Notes: generated by a model from the sequence alone, not told the origin. A stretch of 19,851 nucleotides of DNA from an uncultured Thermoleophilia bacterium (GCA_902806305.1 CADCWC010000291.1:1-19851); one strand, 5' to 3'; shown: positions 7,164 through 15,340, counted from the first letter of the stretch. Made by a program: numbers and translations.

Positions 7164-10100
7164 CTACGGCGCCTGCTGGGCGGACGCCGTCTCGCCCGCC
7201 GCCGACTCCGCCGTCTCCGTGGGCTCGGTCTCGGTGGGTGCGGTCTCAGTCGGCGTCGTCCCGTCCGGCGGGGTCTCGCCGGAGCCGGCGCCGCGGTCGG
7301 CGAGGGACTCGGCCTGGCGGACCAGCCGCCGAGCCTCCTCGAGGAACCGCCCGGCGGCCTCGAAGTTCCCTGCGGCGACCTCGCGCTGGTACGCCTCGAA
7401 GGCGGTCGCGGCCCGGCGGACCACGTCCTCGAGCGTGGCGTCCTCCGGTGCCGCGCCCTCCGTCCCGTCCCCGCCCGCCGCCGCCGAGGACCCGGCGAGC
7501 GCGAGCCGGAGCGCCTCCTCGATGTTGCTCCCCGCGTAGACCTCGCCGTCGCCGAAGGAGACGATCACCTGCCAGAGCTGCGGCAGCGGGTCGTTCGGAT
7601 TGCGGAGGTAGAGCGGCTGGGTGTAGAGGAGCCCGTCGCCGACCGGCACGACGACCGTGTGGCCGCGTTGGACCGAGCCGCCGCGGGTCTCGATCGCCTG
7701 GGACAGGGCGGGGTCGCTGGTCACGTTCGACGTGAAGGTGTCGACCGAGTCGAGCGGCTCCTCGGCGCCGGTCGGGAAGCGCAGCAGCGTGGCCTGCCCG
7801 AAGGTCTCGGGCTCGTTCGAGACGGCGAACCAGGCCGAGAAGCCGACACCGCGCCCGGCGGTGCGCGGCTTGTACGAGCGGATCAGCAGGAACTGCTCCT
7901 GCGTCTCGTCCGGCATGACGGCGTAGGTGTAGCGCGCGGGGGAGTCCTCCCGCTGGCCCTGGGCCCCGGTGCCGACGGCCTCCTGGGTCGGCGCCCACGC
8001 CTCGTTGTTGTTGAAGAACGACTCGACGTCCGAGACGTGGAAGCGCTCGAGCGCGACCGACATGTACGTGAACTGGTCCTCGCCGAAGCGCAGATGGGCG
8101 CGAAGAGACTCGGGCATCTCGCTCATCGGCGTGAACAGCTCGGGGTAGACCTTGCGCCAGGTGGCGAGGATCGGCTCCCGCTCATCCCCCGCGTAGAACG
8201 TCGTCTCGCCCGTGTAGGCGTCCATCACGACGACGCCCGCGTTGCGCACGTAGTTGAAGCTCTCCGTCCCCGGACGGCCGAAGCGCGCGGAGTACGGGTA
8301 GTTCGTCGTGGCGGCGTAGGCGTTCAGGATCACCTTCAGCCTGCCGTCGGCGACCGCGAAGTAGGGGTCGCTGTCGTACTGCAGGAAGGGCGCGAGCTCG
8401 CGGGCGCGGGCGCCGATGTCGCGGAACAGGAGCACCTGCGAGTCGGGGCCTCCGAGTCGGCCGGAGGTGGCGTTCCAGAACGACCGCCCGCCGCCGAGGT
8501 ACGGGAGCCCGCCCAGGTAGTACGTCAGCGCGAGGCGATCGAGGCCCGACCCGACTCTGAGCCCGGTCGACCCCTCCCACGTCTTGTCGACGTTGCGGTT
8601 CTGGTCGAACACCGGCTGGTTCGTGTTGACCATCGCCCACGGCATGTCGGGTTGGGCCCCGAAGTAGATCTCGGGACGTCGCAGACCGAGGGCGTTCTCG
8701 GCCACCCAGGCGGGCCGCCCGTTCCGGTTGAAGATGTTGACCGGGGCGACCGCGACGCCACGCCCGTGCGTGTAGGTGAAGTGCCGCCGGCTGAAGTCCG
8801 GCGCGCGGTCGTAGTCGATCTCCCGTCCGATGACGTAGACGGTGCGGCGCTCCTCGCCGAGCCGGTACCGGTCGACGTCGACCTCGCGGCAGGCGTAGTA
8901 CTGGCTCTGGAAGACCTGCTGCCGTCCACAGGCCTGGAGCGTCGGCTCCTCGTCGAGGATCCGCAGCGCGCCGACGGACGCGGGGACCTTCTCGATCGCC
9001 TCCCGGGTCACGCCGTTCGGGACGTAGCCGACCTGACGGGTCTCGGCCCGGTCGAGTCCCGTGGCCCGGCGGGTGTTCTCGAGCGTGTGCTGGATGTACG
9101 TGCGCTCGACCTGGAACGTCGAGCCGCGCAGGATGACGGCGTCGTAGAGCGCCGCGCCGAGCGGTCCGATCAGCGTCACCACGACCGACGTCACGACGGC
9201 GAGCGCGGGCCAGGTCCAGACCGGCACGGGCAGATCCGCGACCTCCGGATCCTGGGCGGCGGCGCGGAGGAGCAGCCAGCCGAGCGCCCCCGAGACGAGG
9301 GCCAGCACGAGCCAGGCCGGCGTGGCCACGACCGCGAGCACGACCGCGATCCCGACCCAGATGCCCGTCGCCACGAGGACGGCGCGCCGTGCCGACGGCT
9401 CGGCCCGGGCGCGCAGCCTGGGGACCGCGAGGGCCAGCATGGAGAGCCCCAGGCCGGCGAGGACGACGGCCGCCACGGTCCGCGTGGGGATGTCGACGTC
9501 GCGCACGGCGCGGCCTGCTCCCGCGATCGTCTCGTCGCCGCCGGTCAGCAGGTTGAAGCGCGCGAGCCAGACGAGCGCCGCGCCCGCCAGCAGCAGGAGC
9601 CCCGCGTAGACGAAGCCGACGGTGGCCGTGCGCTCGCCCAGGGCGCGGGCCCTCGCGCCGTCGCCGCCCGCGAGCGCGGCGCGCGAGGCGGCCACGCCCG
9701 CCCCGACCGCGACGAGCCCGGCGAGCAGGAAGGCGGTCAGGAGCGCCCCGAGGACCGCCTGCAGGAGGGGCGCGACGAAGACGTGGAAGGAGATGTCGTA
9801 CCCGAAGATCGGGTCGGCCTGCCCGAACGGCACGCGGTCGACCGCGGCCAGGATGCCGTCGCGACGTCCGGCCAGGGTGCTGCCGAGCTGGAGCGTCAGC
9901 AGGCCGAGGACGACGAGCCACCCGAGCAGGAACACGCGCGTCGAGGCGCCGTCGTTGCGCCGTCCACGCCTGCGGTGGGCGAGCTCCCACTCGAGCAGCA
10001 CCTCGCGCCGGGCGGTCCACGCGTCGAGGTCGGCGTCCGTGGCGTCCGGCCCCGGGTGCGGACCGGCGGCCGGCGGTCGCCGTCCCCGCGAGCGCCCGGC

Positions 10101-10334
10101 GATGCCGAGTCCCCAGAGCGGGGCGGCGACCACCGCGGCGGCGGAGAGACCGACGAGCCACAGGAGCAGCGTCGTCTGCCAGCGCCGACCGTAGACGTCG
10201 CCGATCCCGATCAGGTCGTAGAACTCGCTCTTGACGGCGAGCGTCGACCACGCGGAGAGGGCGGTCCAGGCGGCGATGAGGAGGACGACGAGGCTCGCCA
10301 CCACGCCCGCTCCGAGGCGTTGACTTCGGGTCAC
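7164..10334 (-). CDS. UPF0182 family large membrane protein
   Basis: A 1056-residue protein of the UPF0182/COG1615 family, common in actinobacteria and without an established function. The N-terminal 400 residues hold seven to nine hydrophobic segments (about 9-28, 55-77, 134-154, 188-212, 239-258, 285-304, 319-355 and 373-392). A large domain of about 500 residues follows, presumably outside the membrane, with family-typical stretches such as YTHGRGVAVAPVN, PEIYFG and NAYAATTNYPYS, and two cysteines in its first part that may form a disulfide. The C-terminus has an Ala/Glu-rich helical stretch like a tetratricopeptide-style tail and ends in PTETA-type repeats. GTG 10334 is chosen because the family's basic N-terminus and first membrane segment begin there; the frame stays open upstream, but that part looks like noise. 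TACAGT ends 6 bases before this GTG and no Shine-Dalgarno is near, suggesting a leaderless mRNA. Confidence 0.93.
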   Translation of the reverse strand: MTRSQRLGAGVVASLVVLLIAAWTALSAWSTLAVKSEFYDLIGIGDVYGRRWQTTLLLWLVGLSAAAVVAAPLWGLGIAGRSRGRRPPAAGPHPGPDATDADLDAWTARREVLLEWELAHRRRGRRNDGASTRVFLLGWLVVLGLLTLQLGSTLAGRRDGILAAVDRVPFGQADPIFGYDISFHVFVAPLLQAVLGALLTAFLLAGLVAVGAGVAASRAALAGGDGARARALGERTATVGFVYAGLLLLAGAALVWLARFNLLTGGDETIAGAGRAVRDVDIPTRTVAAVVLAGLGLSMLALAVPRLRARAEPSARRAVLVATGIWVGIAVVLAVVATPAWLVLALVSGALGWLLLRAAAQDPEVADLPVPVWTWPALAVVTSVVVTLIGPLGAALYDAVILRGSTFQVERTYIQHTLENTRRATGLDRAETRQVGYVPNGVTREAIEKVPASVGALRILDEEPTLQACGRQQVFQSQYYACREVDVDRYRLGEERRTVYVIGREIDYDRAPDFSRRHFTYTHGRGVAVAPVNIFNRNGRPAWVAENALGLRRPEIYFGAQPDMPWAMVNTNQPVFDQNRNVDKTWEGSTGLRVGSGLDRLALTYYLGGLPYLGGGRSFWNATSGRLGGPDSQVLLFRDIGARARELAPFLQYDSDPYFAVADGRLKVILNAYAATTNYPYSARFGRPGTESFNYVRNAGVVVMDAYTGETTFYAGDEREPILATWRKVYPELFTPMSEMPESLRAHLRFGEDQFTYMSVALERFHVSDVESFFNNNEAWAPTQEAVGTGAQGQREDSPARYTYAVMPDETQEQFLLIRSYKPRTAGRGVGFSAWFAVSNEPETFGQATLLRFPTGAEEPLDSVDTFTSNVTSDPALSQAIETRGGSVQRGHTVVVPVGDGLLYTQPLYLRNPNDPLPQLWQVIVSFGDGEVYAGSNIEEALRLALAGSSAAAGGDGTEGAAPEDATLEDVVRRAATAFEAYQREVAAGNFEAAGRFLEEARRLVRQAESLADRGAGSGETPPDGTTPTETAPTETEPTETAESAAGETASAQQAP
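7211..7255. repeat. Three 15-base tandem repeats in the end of the UPF0182 gene
   Basis: Three imperfect 15-base units (starting at 7211, 7226 and 7241) encode the pentapeptides PTETA, PTETE and PTETA near the C-terminus of the UPF0182 protein. Such a low-complexity, Thr/Glu-rich tail is likely disordered. Confidence 0.7.
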
Positions 10335-10488
10335 GGGGACACTGTAGGCCGGCTCCTCCGCCCGGAGCCGGGGTGTCGGAGGCGCGCTCGGGACGTCCGT
10401 CCGGGCGCACAGCCGTGCGCTACCCTCCGGCCCGGTACAGGGTGGCGGCCGGGCGGTCGTCCAGCGCGGAGGGCGACGGAGGACCGAC
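10335..10488. promoter_or_regulatory. Divergent promoter region of the UPF0182 and M32 peptidase genes
   Basis: This 154-base gap feeds two genes pointing apart. On the plus strand TACCCT (10421-10426) and TACAGG (10436-10441) are possible -10 boxes for the peptidase, neither with a good -35, and GGAGGA (10478-10483) is a strong ribosome binding site five bases before ATG 10489. Confidence 0.4.
10341..10346 (-). promoter_or_regulatory. Candidate leaderless -10 box of the UPF0182 gene
   Basis: Read on the minus strand, TACAGT is followed by six bases and then the GTG start. The 15 bases from the box through the start codon (TACAGTGTCCCCGTG) closely match those of the asparaginase gene (TACAGTGCGCCGGTG), which supports a real signal. 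No clear -35. Confidence 0.45.
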
Positions 10489-11997
10489 ATGGCGAGTGCG
10501 ACGAAGACCTCGTGGAGCACGTTCGAGCGTCGCATGCAGGAGATCGAGGACCTCGGCGCGGCGCTCTCGCTGCTGTCGTGGGACGAGCAGACGTACTGCT
10601 CCCCGCGCGGGCGCGAGGCGCGCGCGCAGCACCTCGCGACGCTCTCCACGCTCGTCCACGAGCGCGTCGTCGACCCGTGGTACGGCGAGCTCGTCGACGG
10701 TCTGGCCGAGGACCCGGACGGGCTCGACGAGGTCCAGCGGGCGATGGTCCGCAACGTCAAGCACGACCGTGACCGCGCCGCGCGGCTCCCGGCCGAGCTC
10801 GTGCGGGCCCTCGCGGTGACCGGGTCGCGCGCGAACCGGGCCTGGGAGGAGGCGCGGCGGGCGAGCGACTTCTCCCGCTTCCGGCCGCACCTCGAGGACG
10901 TCCTGGCGCTGAAGGTGGAGCAGGCCGACGCGCTCGGCCACGACGGGGAGCGCTACGACGCCCTGCTCGAGGCCTTCGAGCCCGGCATGCGCGTGGCGCA
11001 GCTCGAGCCGATCCTGAACGGGCTGCGCGACGAGCTCGTGCCGTTCGTCCGGCGCATCCTCGACCGCCCGGCACCGGATGCGTCGTTCCTGGCGGGCCCG
11101 TACCCGCACGACCGCCAGCTCGAGCTCTCGATGCGGGTCCTGCGCGACTTCGGGTTCGACTTCGAGGCGGGTCGGCAGGACACCTCGACGCACCCCTTCT
11201 GCGGCGGACCCGGTCCGACCGACGTGCGCCTGACCACGCGGACGTACGACTCGCTCGAGCCGGGCTGCCTGTACTCGAGCATGCACGAGGCCGGTCACGG
11301 GCTCTACGAGCAGGGCCTGGTGGCGCTCGCGCCGCGCAGCGCCGTCGCCCACGCCCCGTCGCTCGGGGTGCACGAGTCGCAGAGCCGCTTCTGGGAGAAC
11401 GTCGTCGGCCGGTCGCGGGCGTTCTGGGAGCACTACCTGCCGATCGCCCGCGAGCTGTTCCCCGGGCAGCTCGCAGGGGTCGGCGTCGACGACATGGTGC
11501 GTGGCGTCAACAAGGTCGCCGCGTCGCCGATCAGGGTCGACGCCGACGAGGTGACCTACAACCTGCACATCCTGCTCCGCTTCGACCTCGAGCTCGGGCT
11601 GTTGCGCGAGGAGCTCGCCGTCGCCGATCTGCCCGAGGCGTGGCGCGAGTCGATGGAGCGCCTGGTCGGCTACACGCCCCGCAACGACGCCGAGGGCGTG
11701 CTGCAGGACATCCACTGGTCCTGGGGCGAGTTCGGCTACTTCCCGACCTACACGCTCGGCAACCTGTACGGGGCGGCGGTGGCCGAGGCGATGCGGGCGG
11801 AGGTGGACCTCGACGCCTGCACCGCGGCCGGTGACTTCGCCCCCATCCTGGCCTGGCTGCGGACGAACATCCACCGGCACGGGCACGTGCTGTCGGGCGA
11901 GGAGCTCATGCAGCGGGCGACGGGACGTCCGCTCGGGCACGAGCCCTTCATGCGCTACCTGACGTCGAAGTTCGGGGCGCTCTACGGCGTCAGCTGA
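10489..11997 (+). CDS. M32 family metallocarboxypeptidase (Taq carboxypeptidase type)
   Basis: A 502-residue cytoplasmic zinc peptidase of family M32, which trims amino acids from the C-terminus of peptides; the family is about 500 residues long. The zinc site is intact: HEAGH at 266-270 (two His ligands and the catalytic Glu267), followed by HESQSR at 295-300, where Glu296 is the third ligand. Other family marks are LLSWDEQTY near residue 30, THPFC and DVRLTTRTY just before HEAGH, and DEVTYNLHI and GYFPTYTLGNLYGA in the C-terminal half. The start ATG 10489 is supported by GGAGGA five bases upstream. No signal peptide is seen. The gene stands alone; its neighbours have unrelated roles, so a part in general peptide recycling is inferred from the family. 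Confidence 0.96.
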   Translation: MASATKTSWSTFERRMQEIEDLGAALSLLSWDEQTYCSPRGREARAQHLATLSTLVHERVVDPWYGELVDGLAEDPDGLDEVQRAMVRNVKHDRDRAARLPAELVRALAVTGSRANRAWEEARRASDFSRFRPHLEDVLALKVEQADALGHDGERYDALLEAFEPGMRVAQLEPILNGLRDELVPFVRRILDRPAPDASFLAGPYPHDRQLELSMRVLRDFGFDFEAGRQDTSTHPFCGGPGPTDVRLTTRTYDSLEPGCLYSSMHEAGHGLYEQGLVALAPRSAVAHAPSLGVHESQSRFWENVVGRSRAFWEHYLPIARELFPGQLAGVGVDDMVRGVNKVAASPIRVDADEVTYNLHILLRFDLELGLLREELAVADLPEAWRESMERLVGYTPRNDAEGVLQDIHWSWGEFGYFPTYTLGNLYGAAVAEAMRAEVDLDACTAAGDFAPILAWLRTNIHRHGHVLSGEELMQRATGRPLGHEPFMRYLTSKFGALYGVS

Positions 11998-12010
11998 GCC
12001 TCCGGCGCTC

Positions 12011-12037
12011 GCCGGCGTGCGGCGCTCACGCGCCGGC
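12011..12037 (+). terminator. Imperfect GC hairpin after the M32 peptidase gene
   Basis: GCCGGCGTG (12011-12019) can pair with CACGCGCCGGC (12027-12037) around a seven-base loop with a two-base bulge, starting 13 bases after the stop codon. There is no T-tract. It also lies where the cheW remnant's upstream part would be. Confidence 0.35.
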
Positions 12038-12231
12038 GCCCGCGAACGGCGAGGACCCCGAGACGGCGAAGATCGTGGTCGTCGAGTCGAGCGCGGGTCG
12101 TCGGCATCATCGTGGACAGCGTGGCGGAGGTGCTCACGCTGACCGAGCGCGAGCTCGACACCGCCCCGGACTCGGCGGGACACACCCCGTCCTCGACGCC
12201 ACCGGCGAGGACCTGGCCGAGGCCCCGTAGC
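12036..12231 (+). pseudogene. Decayed cheW (chemotaxis adaptor) fragment
   Basis: The 254 bases between the peptidase and thyX hold no intact gene, but two adjacent reading frames carry pieces of a CheW-like protein. From about 12051 to 12098 one frame reads EDPETAKIVVVESSAG, matching the CheW strand normally followed by 'VGL-V-D-V-EVL'. From about 12102 the next frame continues with VGIIVDSVAEVLTLTEREL, the second half of that same motif. One base too many (or two too few) at about 12099-12101 breaks the frame. The N-terminal half is absent and the tail degrades into unrelated sequence before a stop near 12230. CheW links receptors to the CheA kinase; no other chemotaxis gene is in the window. 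I read it as a dead remnant. A real gene with a sequencing error is unlikely, since the front half is missing too. Confidence 0.6.
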
Positions 12232-12251
12232 GCTCGGAGCGCGCCCGCTCG

Positions 12252-12995
12252 TCAGGGCGCGATGCGACCCCCGTCGACGAAGGCCGCGTGCGTCAGCGGC
12301 ATCCGGGTCGCGAAGAGCTGCTCGACCGCCTCGGCGTAGCGGCGGATCTCGCGCTGGGCCGTCTCGGCGTTCCGCAGCGACAGGAAGTTCATCAGGCTGC
12401 GCGCGTTCAGCGTCCAGTAGAACTCGGTGTTGATGCCGACCGGCAGCACGGTCCGGGCCACCTCCCGGGCCACGCCGTCGTCGAGCATCCGGCGGTAGGC
12501 GGCGTACGCCGCGCGATAGCTCTCCTCGATCGCTGCCCGGGTGCGTTCGGCGCGCTCGGCGTCGACCGGCTCGAAGCGGTAGGCGCCCGGCTTGCCGACC
12601 TGCGTGCGCACGTCCTCGGCCGCGGGCACGTAGAACGAGTCCGGGATCTCGGCGTACCGGCCCGAGAGCTCGTTGAAGCTGCCCTGACGATGGCGCATCC
12701 ATTCGCGGGCCACGAAGATCGGGCAGCGGACGTGGAACCGGAAGGCGTTGTGCTCGAAGGGCGTCCCGTGCCGTTCGCGCAGGAGGAACCGGATCAGCCC
12801 GCGGTCGGCGTCGTCGAGCACGTCCTTGCGGACACCGAACGACACACGTGCCGAGTTGACCACGGAGCGGTCATCCGCCATCGCGTCGTCGAGGCGGACG
12901 AAGCCCTCGCCGAGGACGGGGATCTCCTCGACCGCCGTGGACCGGTCGCCGGCGGGCGCTTCAGGACCCGGCCGGGGCGGCGAGATGGTCGACAT
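12252..12995 (-). CDS. thyX: Flavin-dependent thymidylate synthase
   Basis: A 247-residue ThyX, which makes dTMP from dUMP using methylene-tetrahydrofolate, FAD and NADPH. The diagnostic ThyX motif is complete: RHRQGSFNELSGRY at 101-114 (consensus RHR-x2-S-x-N-x2-S-x-RY). Other family marks are HGTPFEH (76-82), involved in FAD/dUMP binding, and RTVLPVGINTEFYWTLNARS (181-200), holding the Arg region that binds dUMP. The first 25 residues are Pro-rich and look like a non-conserved extension. ATG 12995 is chosen because AGGAG lies nine bases upstream; the frame is open further upstream but without family similarity. It sits downstream of the sigma/anti-sigma pair on the same strand, separated by 125 bases that hold a TAGACT -10 box, so it probably has its own promoter. 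Confidence 0.97.
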   Translation of the reverse strand: MSTISPPRPGPEAPAGDRSTAVEEIPVLGEGFVRLDDAMADDRSVVNSARVSFGVRKDVLDDADRGLIRFLLRERHGTPFEHNAFRFHVRCPIFVAREWMRHRQGSFNELSGRYAEIPDSFYVPAAEDVRTQVGKPGAYRFEPVDAERAERTRAAIEESYRAAYAAYRRMLDDGVAREVARTVLPVGINTEFYWTLNARSLMNFLSLRNAETAQREIRRYAEAVEQLFATRMPLTHAAFVDGGRIAP

Positions 12996-13066
12996 GGCGT
13001 CGTGCTCCTGCGTCGGGTCCCCCTCGGGGACGGGTGGCGGGCCGTGAGGCGCCTCGGCCACGGAGG

Positions 13067-13072
13067 AGTCTA
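13067..13072 (-). promoter_or_regulatory. Candidate -10 box for thyX
   Basis: Minus-strand TAGACT lies 71 bases before the thyX ATG and would give a leader of about 65 bases that includes its AGGAG ribosome binding site. No good -35 is seen. Confidence 0.35.
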
Positions 13073-13120
13073 GGCGGCGTCGCGGACGGGGCCCATGCGG
13101 GGCCCGGGGACGCCGGGCGT

Positions 13121-13870
13121 TCACGTGAGCCGGGCCCTGAAGACCCAGTCCCGGGTCCACCGCGGGTTGCCGTCGTCCGGCTCGCGGGTCAGCCAGACGC
13201 CGCCGTAGCCGCCGCCCGGCAGCTCCGGCACGCTCACGACCGTCCACAGGCGCCCCTCGGCGTCTGGTCGGAAGCGGCCGAGCGAGACGCGGTCCGACGG
13301 CGAGCGCGCCAGCCAGAGCTCGTACCACTGACCCTCGACGGGGCGCAGCCCCTCCACGGCGACGCGGACCGCGGGGCGATCGTCGGGCCCTCGCTGGAGC
13401 GACGCCGAGCCCGCGACGTCCCATCCGGGGGCGGGGTCGAGCGCGACCGTCCGCCCGTTCCGCCACGGGTCGTCGCCCTCCGACGCACGCCGGTCGGCCA
13501 GGAGCAGCGCGCCGAGGACGGCCGCGGCGACCGCGAGCGCCGCGGCCGTGGCCTGCCAGGCGCGGAGACTCCCGCCAACGCGTCGCACCCTCGACGGGGG
13601 GCCGGCGGGCTCGACGACCGGTCGCTCCGGCTCGACGTCGCCGGGCGGGCCCGGGATCGCCAGCACCCGCTCCCGCAGGCCCGCGGACGGCTCGGGCAGC
13701 GGGCCCGCGGCGTGCAGGCCCGCGTGGAGGCGCCGGAGATCCTCCAGCACGCTCTGGCACTCCTTGCAGACCGCCACGTGTGCCTTCAGCCCCGAGCGCC
13801 GCCCGGGGTCGCCCAGTCCGGGCACGACCAGGTCGAACAGGTCGCGGCGGGCTTCCGAGTGGTCGATCAC
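13121..13870 (-). CDS. RskA-type membrane anti-sigma factor with zinc-binding N-terminus
   Basis: A 249-residue anti-sigma factor for the ECF sigma factor encoded directly before it. The N-terminal cytoplasmic domain carries the zinc anti-sigma signature His31-x3-Cys35-x2-Cys38 (HVAVCKEC). A Pro-rich linker leads to one membrane segment at about 105-125, and the outer C-terminal domain resembles the RskA (anti-sigma-K) domain, with GLRPVEGQWYELWLA and a closing WVFRARLT. Its GTG start at 13870 shares bases with the stop of the sigma gene (GTGA), so the two are translationally coupled and made in balance. By analogy with RskA/SigK, it would hold the sigma factor at the membrane until regulated proteolysis releases it. 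The inducing signal is not visible here. Confidence 0.9.
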   Translation of the reverse strand: MIDHSEARRDLFDLVVPGLGDPGRRSGLKAHVAVCKECQSVLEDLRRLHAGLHAAGPLPEPSAGLRERVLAIPGPPGDVEPERPVVEPAGPPSRVRRVGGSLRAWQATAAALAVAAAVLGALLLADRRASEGDDPWRNGRTVALDPAPGWDVAGSASLQRGPDDRPAVRVAVEGLRPVEGQWYELWLARSPSDRVSLGRFRPDAEGRLWTVVSVPELPGGGYGGVWLTREPDDGNPRWTRDWVFRARLT

Positions 13871-14472
13871 GACGTCTGCTCGATCGAGGAGAGGCGATCG
13901 GCGAGCCGGCCGAGCGCGTTCCGGGTGCGCGTCTTGACCGTGCCGAGGGGTGTCCCGGTGCGCGTCGCGATCTCGCTCTGCGACAGCCCGCCGTAGTAGG
14001 CGAGCTCGATCACCTCGCGGGCGCGTGGGGGCAGCTCCGAGATGGCGCCGTGGATCAGGAAGGCCTCCATCTCCGACGCGACCCGCTCGTCCGGTCCGGG
14101 GGCCGGGTCGGTCTGCTCCGGCGCCTCGGGCACGGGCGGGATCCGCCGCCTGCGGGCGTGGTCGCGGCACGTGTTGCGCGCGATGGTGAAGAGCCACGAG
14201 GCGGCGGCGCCGCGTTCGGCGTCGTACGTCGCCGCGACGCGCCAGATGGTGGCGAACGTGTCCTGGGTCGCGTCCTCGGCCGCGGCGCGGTCGCCGCTCA
14301 GGGCCCGGATCGCCAGGGCCAGCACCGGCCGGGACCAGCGGTCCCAGAAGGCCGCGAACGCCTCTCCGTCGCCCTCGCCGATGAGCTGCAGGAGCTGGTC
14401 GTCGGAGGGCGGCGCGCTCACGTTCGAGGGAAGTATGCGGAAGCCGGCCGGCGTGCGGGTGCTCGCTGTCAC
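13867..14472 (-). CDS. ECF RNA polymerase sigma factor (SigK-like)
   Basis: A 201-residue group-4 sigma factor. Region 2 spans about residues 35-115, with the typical AEDATQDTFATIW and the DNA-melting stretch ending in ASWLFTIARNTCRDHARRR; a Pro/Glu-rich linker follows; region 4 (about 140-195) has LPPRAREVIELAYYGGLSQSEIA and the recognition-helix GTVKTRTRNALGRL. Region 1 and region 3 are absent, as expected for ECF factors. It is directly followed by, and overlaps, an RskA-like anti-sigma gene. The GTG at 14472 is the furthest in-frame start; a GTG at codon 18 (in SNVSAPPSDD) is an alternative because the first 20 residues are not conserved and GGAG lies only two bases before the first GTG. 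The genes it controls are unknown. Confidence 0.92.
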   Translation of the reverse strand: MTASTRTPAGFRILPSNVSAPPSDDQLLQLIGEGDGEAFAAFWDRWSRPVLALAIRALSGDRAAAEDATQDTFATIWRVAATYDAERGAAASWLFTIARNTCRDHARRRRIPPVPEAPEQTDPAPGPDERVASEMEAFLIHGAISELPPRAREVIELAYYGGLSQSEIATRTGTPLGTVKTRTRNALGRLADRLSSIEQTS

Positions 14473-14522
14473 GTCTCCATCCGTCGGGGTACGACGCGTC
14501 CCTCGGGTCGGATTGCGCGGGA

Positions 14523-14537
14523 CCCTCCGAGGGAGGG
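14523..14537 (-). terminator. Small hairpin after the dehydrogenase gene
   Basis: CCCTCC (14523-14528), loop GAG, GGAGGG (14532-14537) form a perfect six-pair stem starting four bases past the stop of the dehydrogenase gene. It separates that gene from the sigma gene 69 bases downstream. There is no T-tract. Confidence 0.4.
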
Positions 14538-14541
14538 GAGC

Positions 14542-15276
14542 TCAGAGGACCAGCCGGCCGCCGTCGACGACGAGCTCCGCGCCGGTCACGAACGGCGCGG
14601 AGAGCAGGTAGCGGACGGCGCCCGCCACGTCGTCGGGCGTGCCGATCCGTCGCAGCGGCAGGCGCCGTGCCTCGGCCGCGAGCGCCTCGGCGTCCGATCC
14701 CTCGGGCGGCAGCACCGTCCCGGGGTGGACGATGGCGACCCGGATGCCGCGCGGGCCGAGCGCCCGGGCGAGGCCCCCGGTGAGGGCCCGGAGGCCCGCC
14801 TTGGCCGCGGAGTGCGGGAGGTAGGCGGGCCAGCCGTGCACGGCGGCCACGTCGCCGACGAAGATGATCGCCCCGCCCTGGTCGAGCCGCTCCGCCGCCC
14901 CCTGGGCCACGAACAGCCCACCCCGGAGGGTCGCACCGATCGCCTCCTCGAAGTCGGCCGGCGTGAGCTCGGCGAGCGGTCTCGGTCGGAACCCCGCGGA
15001 GGCGCAGTGGACGACGCCGTCCAGGCCGCCGAGCCGGTCGGCGGCCTCGAGCACCGCCGCGCGGGCCGCGGTGCCGTCGGCCAGATCGACCCGCACGGCG
15101 TGTCCGGCGACGCCGTGGGCGCGGACCCGGGCCACGACGGACTCGGCGTCGGCGCTGGACGTGCGGTACGTGATCGCCACCCCGGCGCCGTGCGCCGCGA
15201 GGTCGACGGCCACGGCCGCGCCCAGCCGGCGCGACCCGGCCGTGACCAGGATGCGCCGGTCTCGCAGGTCGCTCAT
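14542..15276 (-). CDS. Short-chain dehydrogenase, pteridine-reductase-like, with His in place of catalytic Tyr
   Basis: A 244-residue Rossmann-fold SDR. The cofactor loop is TAGSRRLG (about 12-19), and TYR after the second strand suggests NADP(H). The Asn region reads VVHCASAG and the C-terminus ends in the usual TGAELVVDGG. In the active site the normal Ser is Asp (FVGDVAA), as in pteridine reductases such as PTR1 and FolM, and the catalytic Lys is present (PHSAAKAGL). The residue four before that Lys, normally Tyr, is His, from codon CAC. So this is a pteridine-reductase-like SDR whose ability to catalyse reduction is doubtful. The start ATG 15276 has a strong GGAGGG three to four bases upstream. 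It lies upstream of the sigma gene but is separated from it by a hairpin. Confidence 0.9.
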   Translation of the reverse strand: MSDLRDRRILVTAGSRRLGAAVAVDLAAHGAGVAITYRTSSADAESVVARVRAHGVAGHAVRVDLADGTAARAAVLEAADRLGGLDGVVHCASAGFRPRPLAELTPADFEEAIGATLRGGLFVAQGAAERLDQGGAIIFVGDVAAVHGWPAYLPHSAAKAGLRALTGGLARALGPRGIRVAIVHPGTVLPPEGSDAEALAAEARRLPLRRIGTPDDVAGAVRYLLSAPFVTGAELVVDGGRLVL

Positions 15277-15340
15277 GCACCCTCCTCGTCGCCGAGCCGG
15301 CCCCGTCCGGACCGCACGGGCCGACGTCCGGTCGGCGCGG

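Noticed and set aside
10335..10760. An N-terminal extension of the UPF0182 protein
   Set aside because: The frame is open, but the extension is Arg/Ser/Pro-rich, overlaps the start of the M32 peptidase gene, and family similarity begins at GTG 10334.
7659..10772. A 1037-codon open frame on the plus strand opposite the UPF0182 gene
   Set aside because: It is low-complexity (Arg, Asp, Gly, Val) without any domain, and it lies exactly antisense to a conserved gene.
12996..13760. An upstream extension of thyX in the same frame
   Set aside because: It overlaps the anti-sigma gene in another frame, has no family similarity, and a good ribosome binding site precedes ATG 12995.
12252..14472. thyX as part of the sigma/anti-sigma operon
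   Set aside because: A 125-base gap with a TAGACT box and a separate ribosome binding site makes an independent promoter more likely; nothing in the sequence ties thyX to the sigma factor.
14491..14515. A possible ECF-type autoregulatory promoter before the sigma gene (minus-strand CAATCC and CGTCGT)
   Set aside because: The two parts are only 13 bases apart, shorter than usual ECF spacing, and I know no matching site elsewhere in the window.
13871..15280. An upstream extension of the anti-sigma gene, making a 719-residue protein
   Set aside because: It would cover the sigma factor and dehydrogenase genes in the wrong frame. The GTGA overlap at 13867-13870 gives a natural start.
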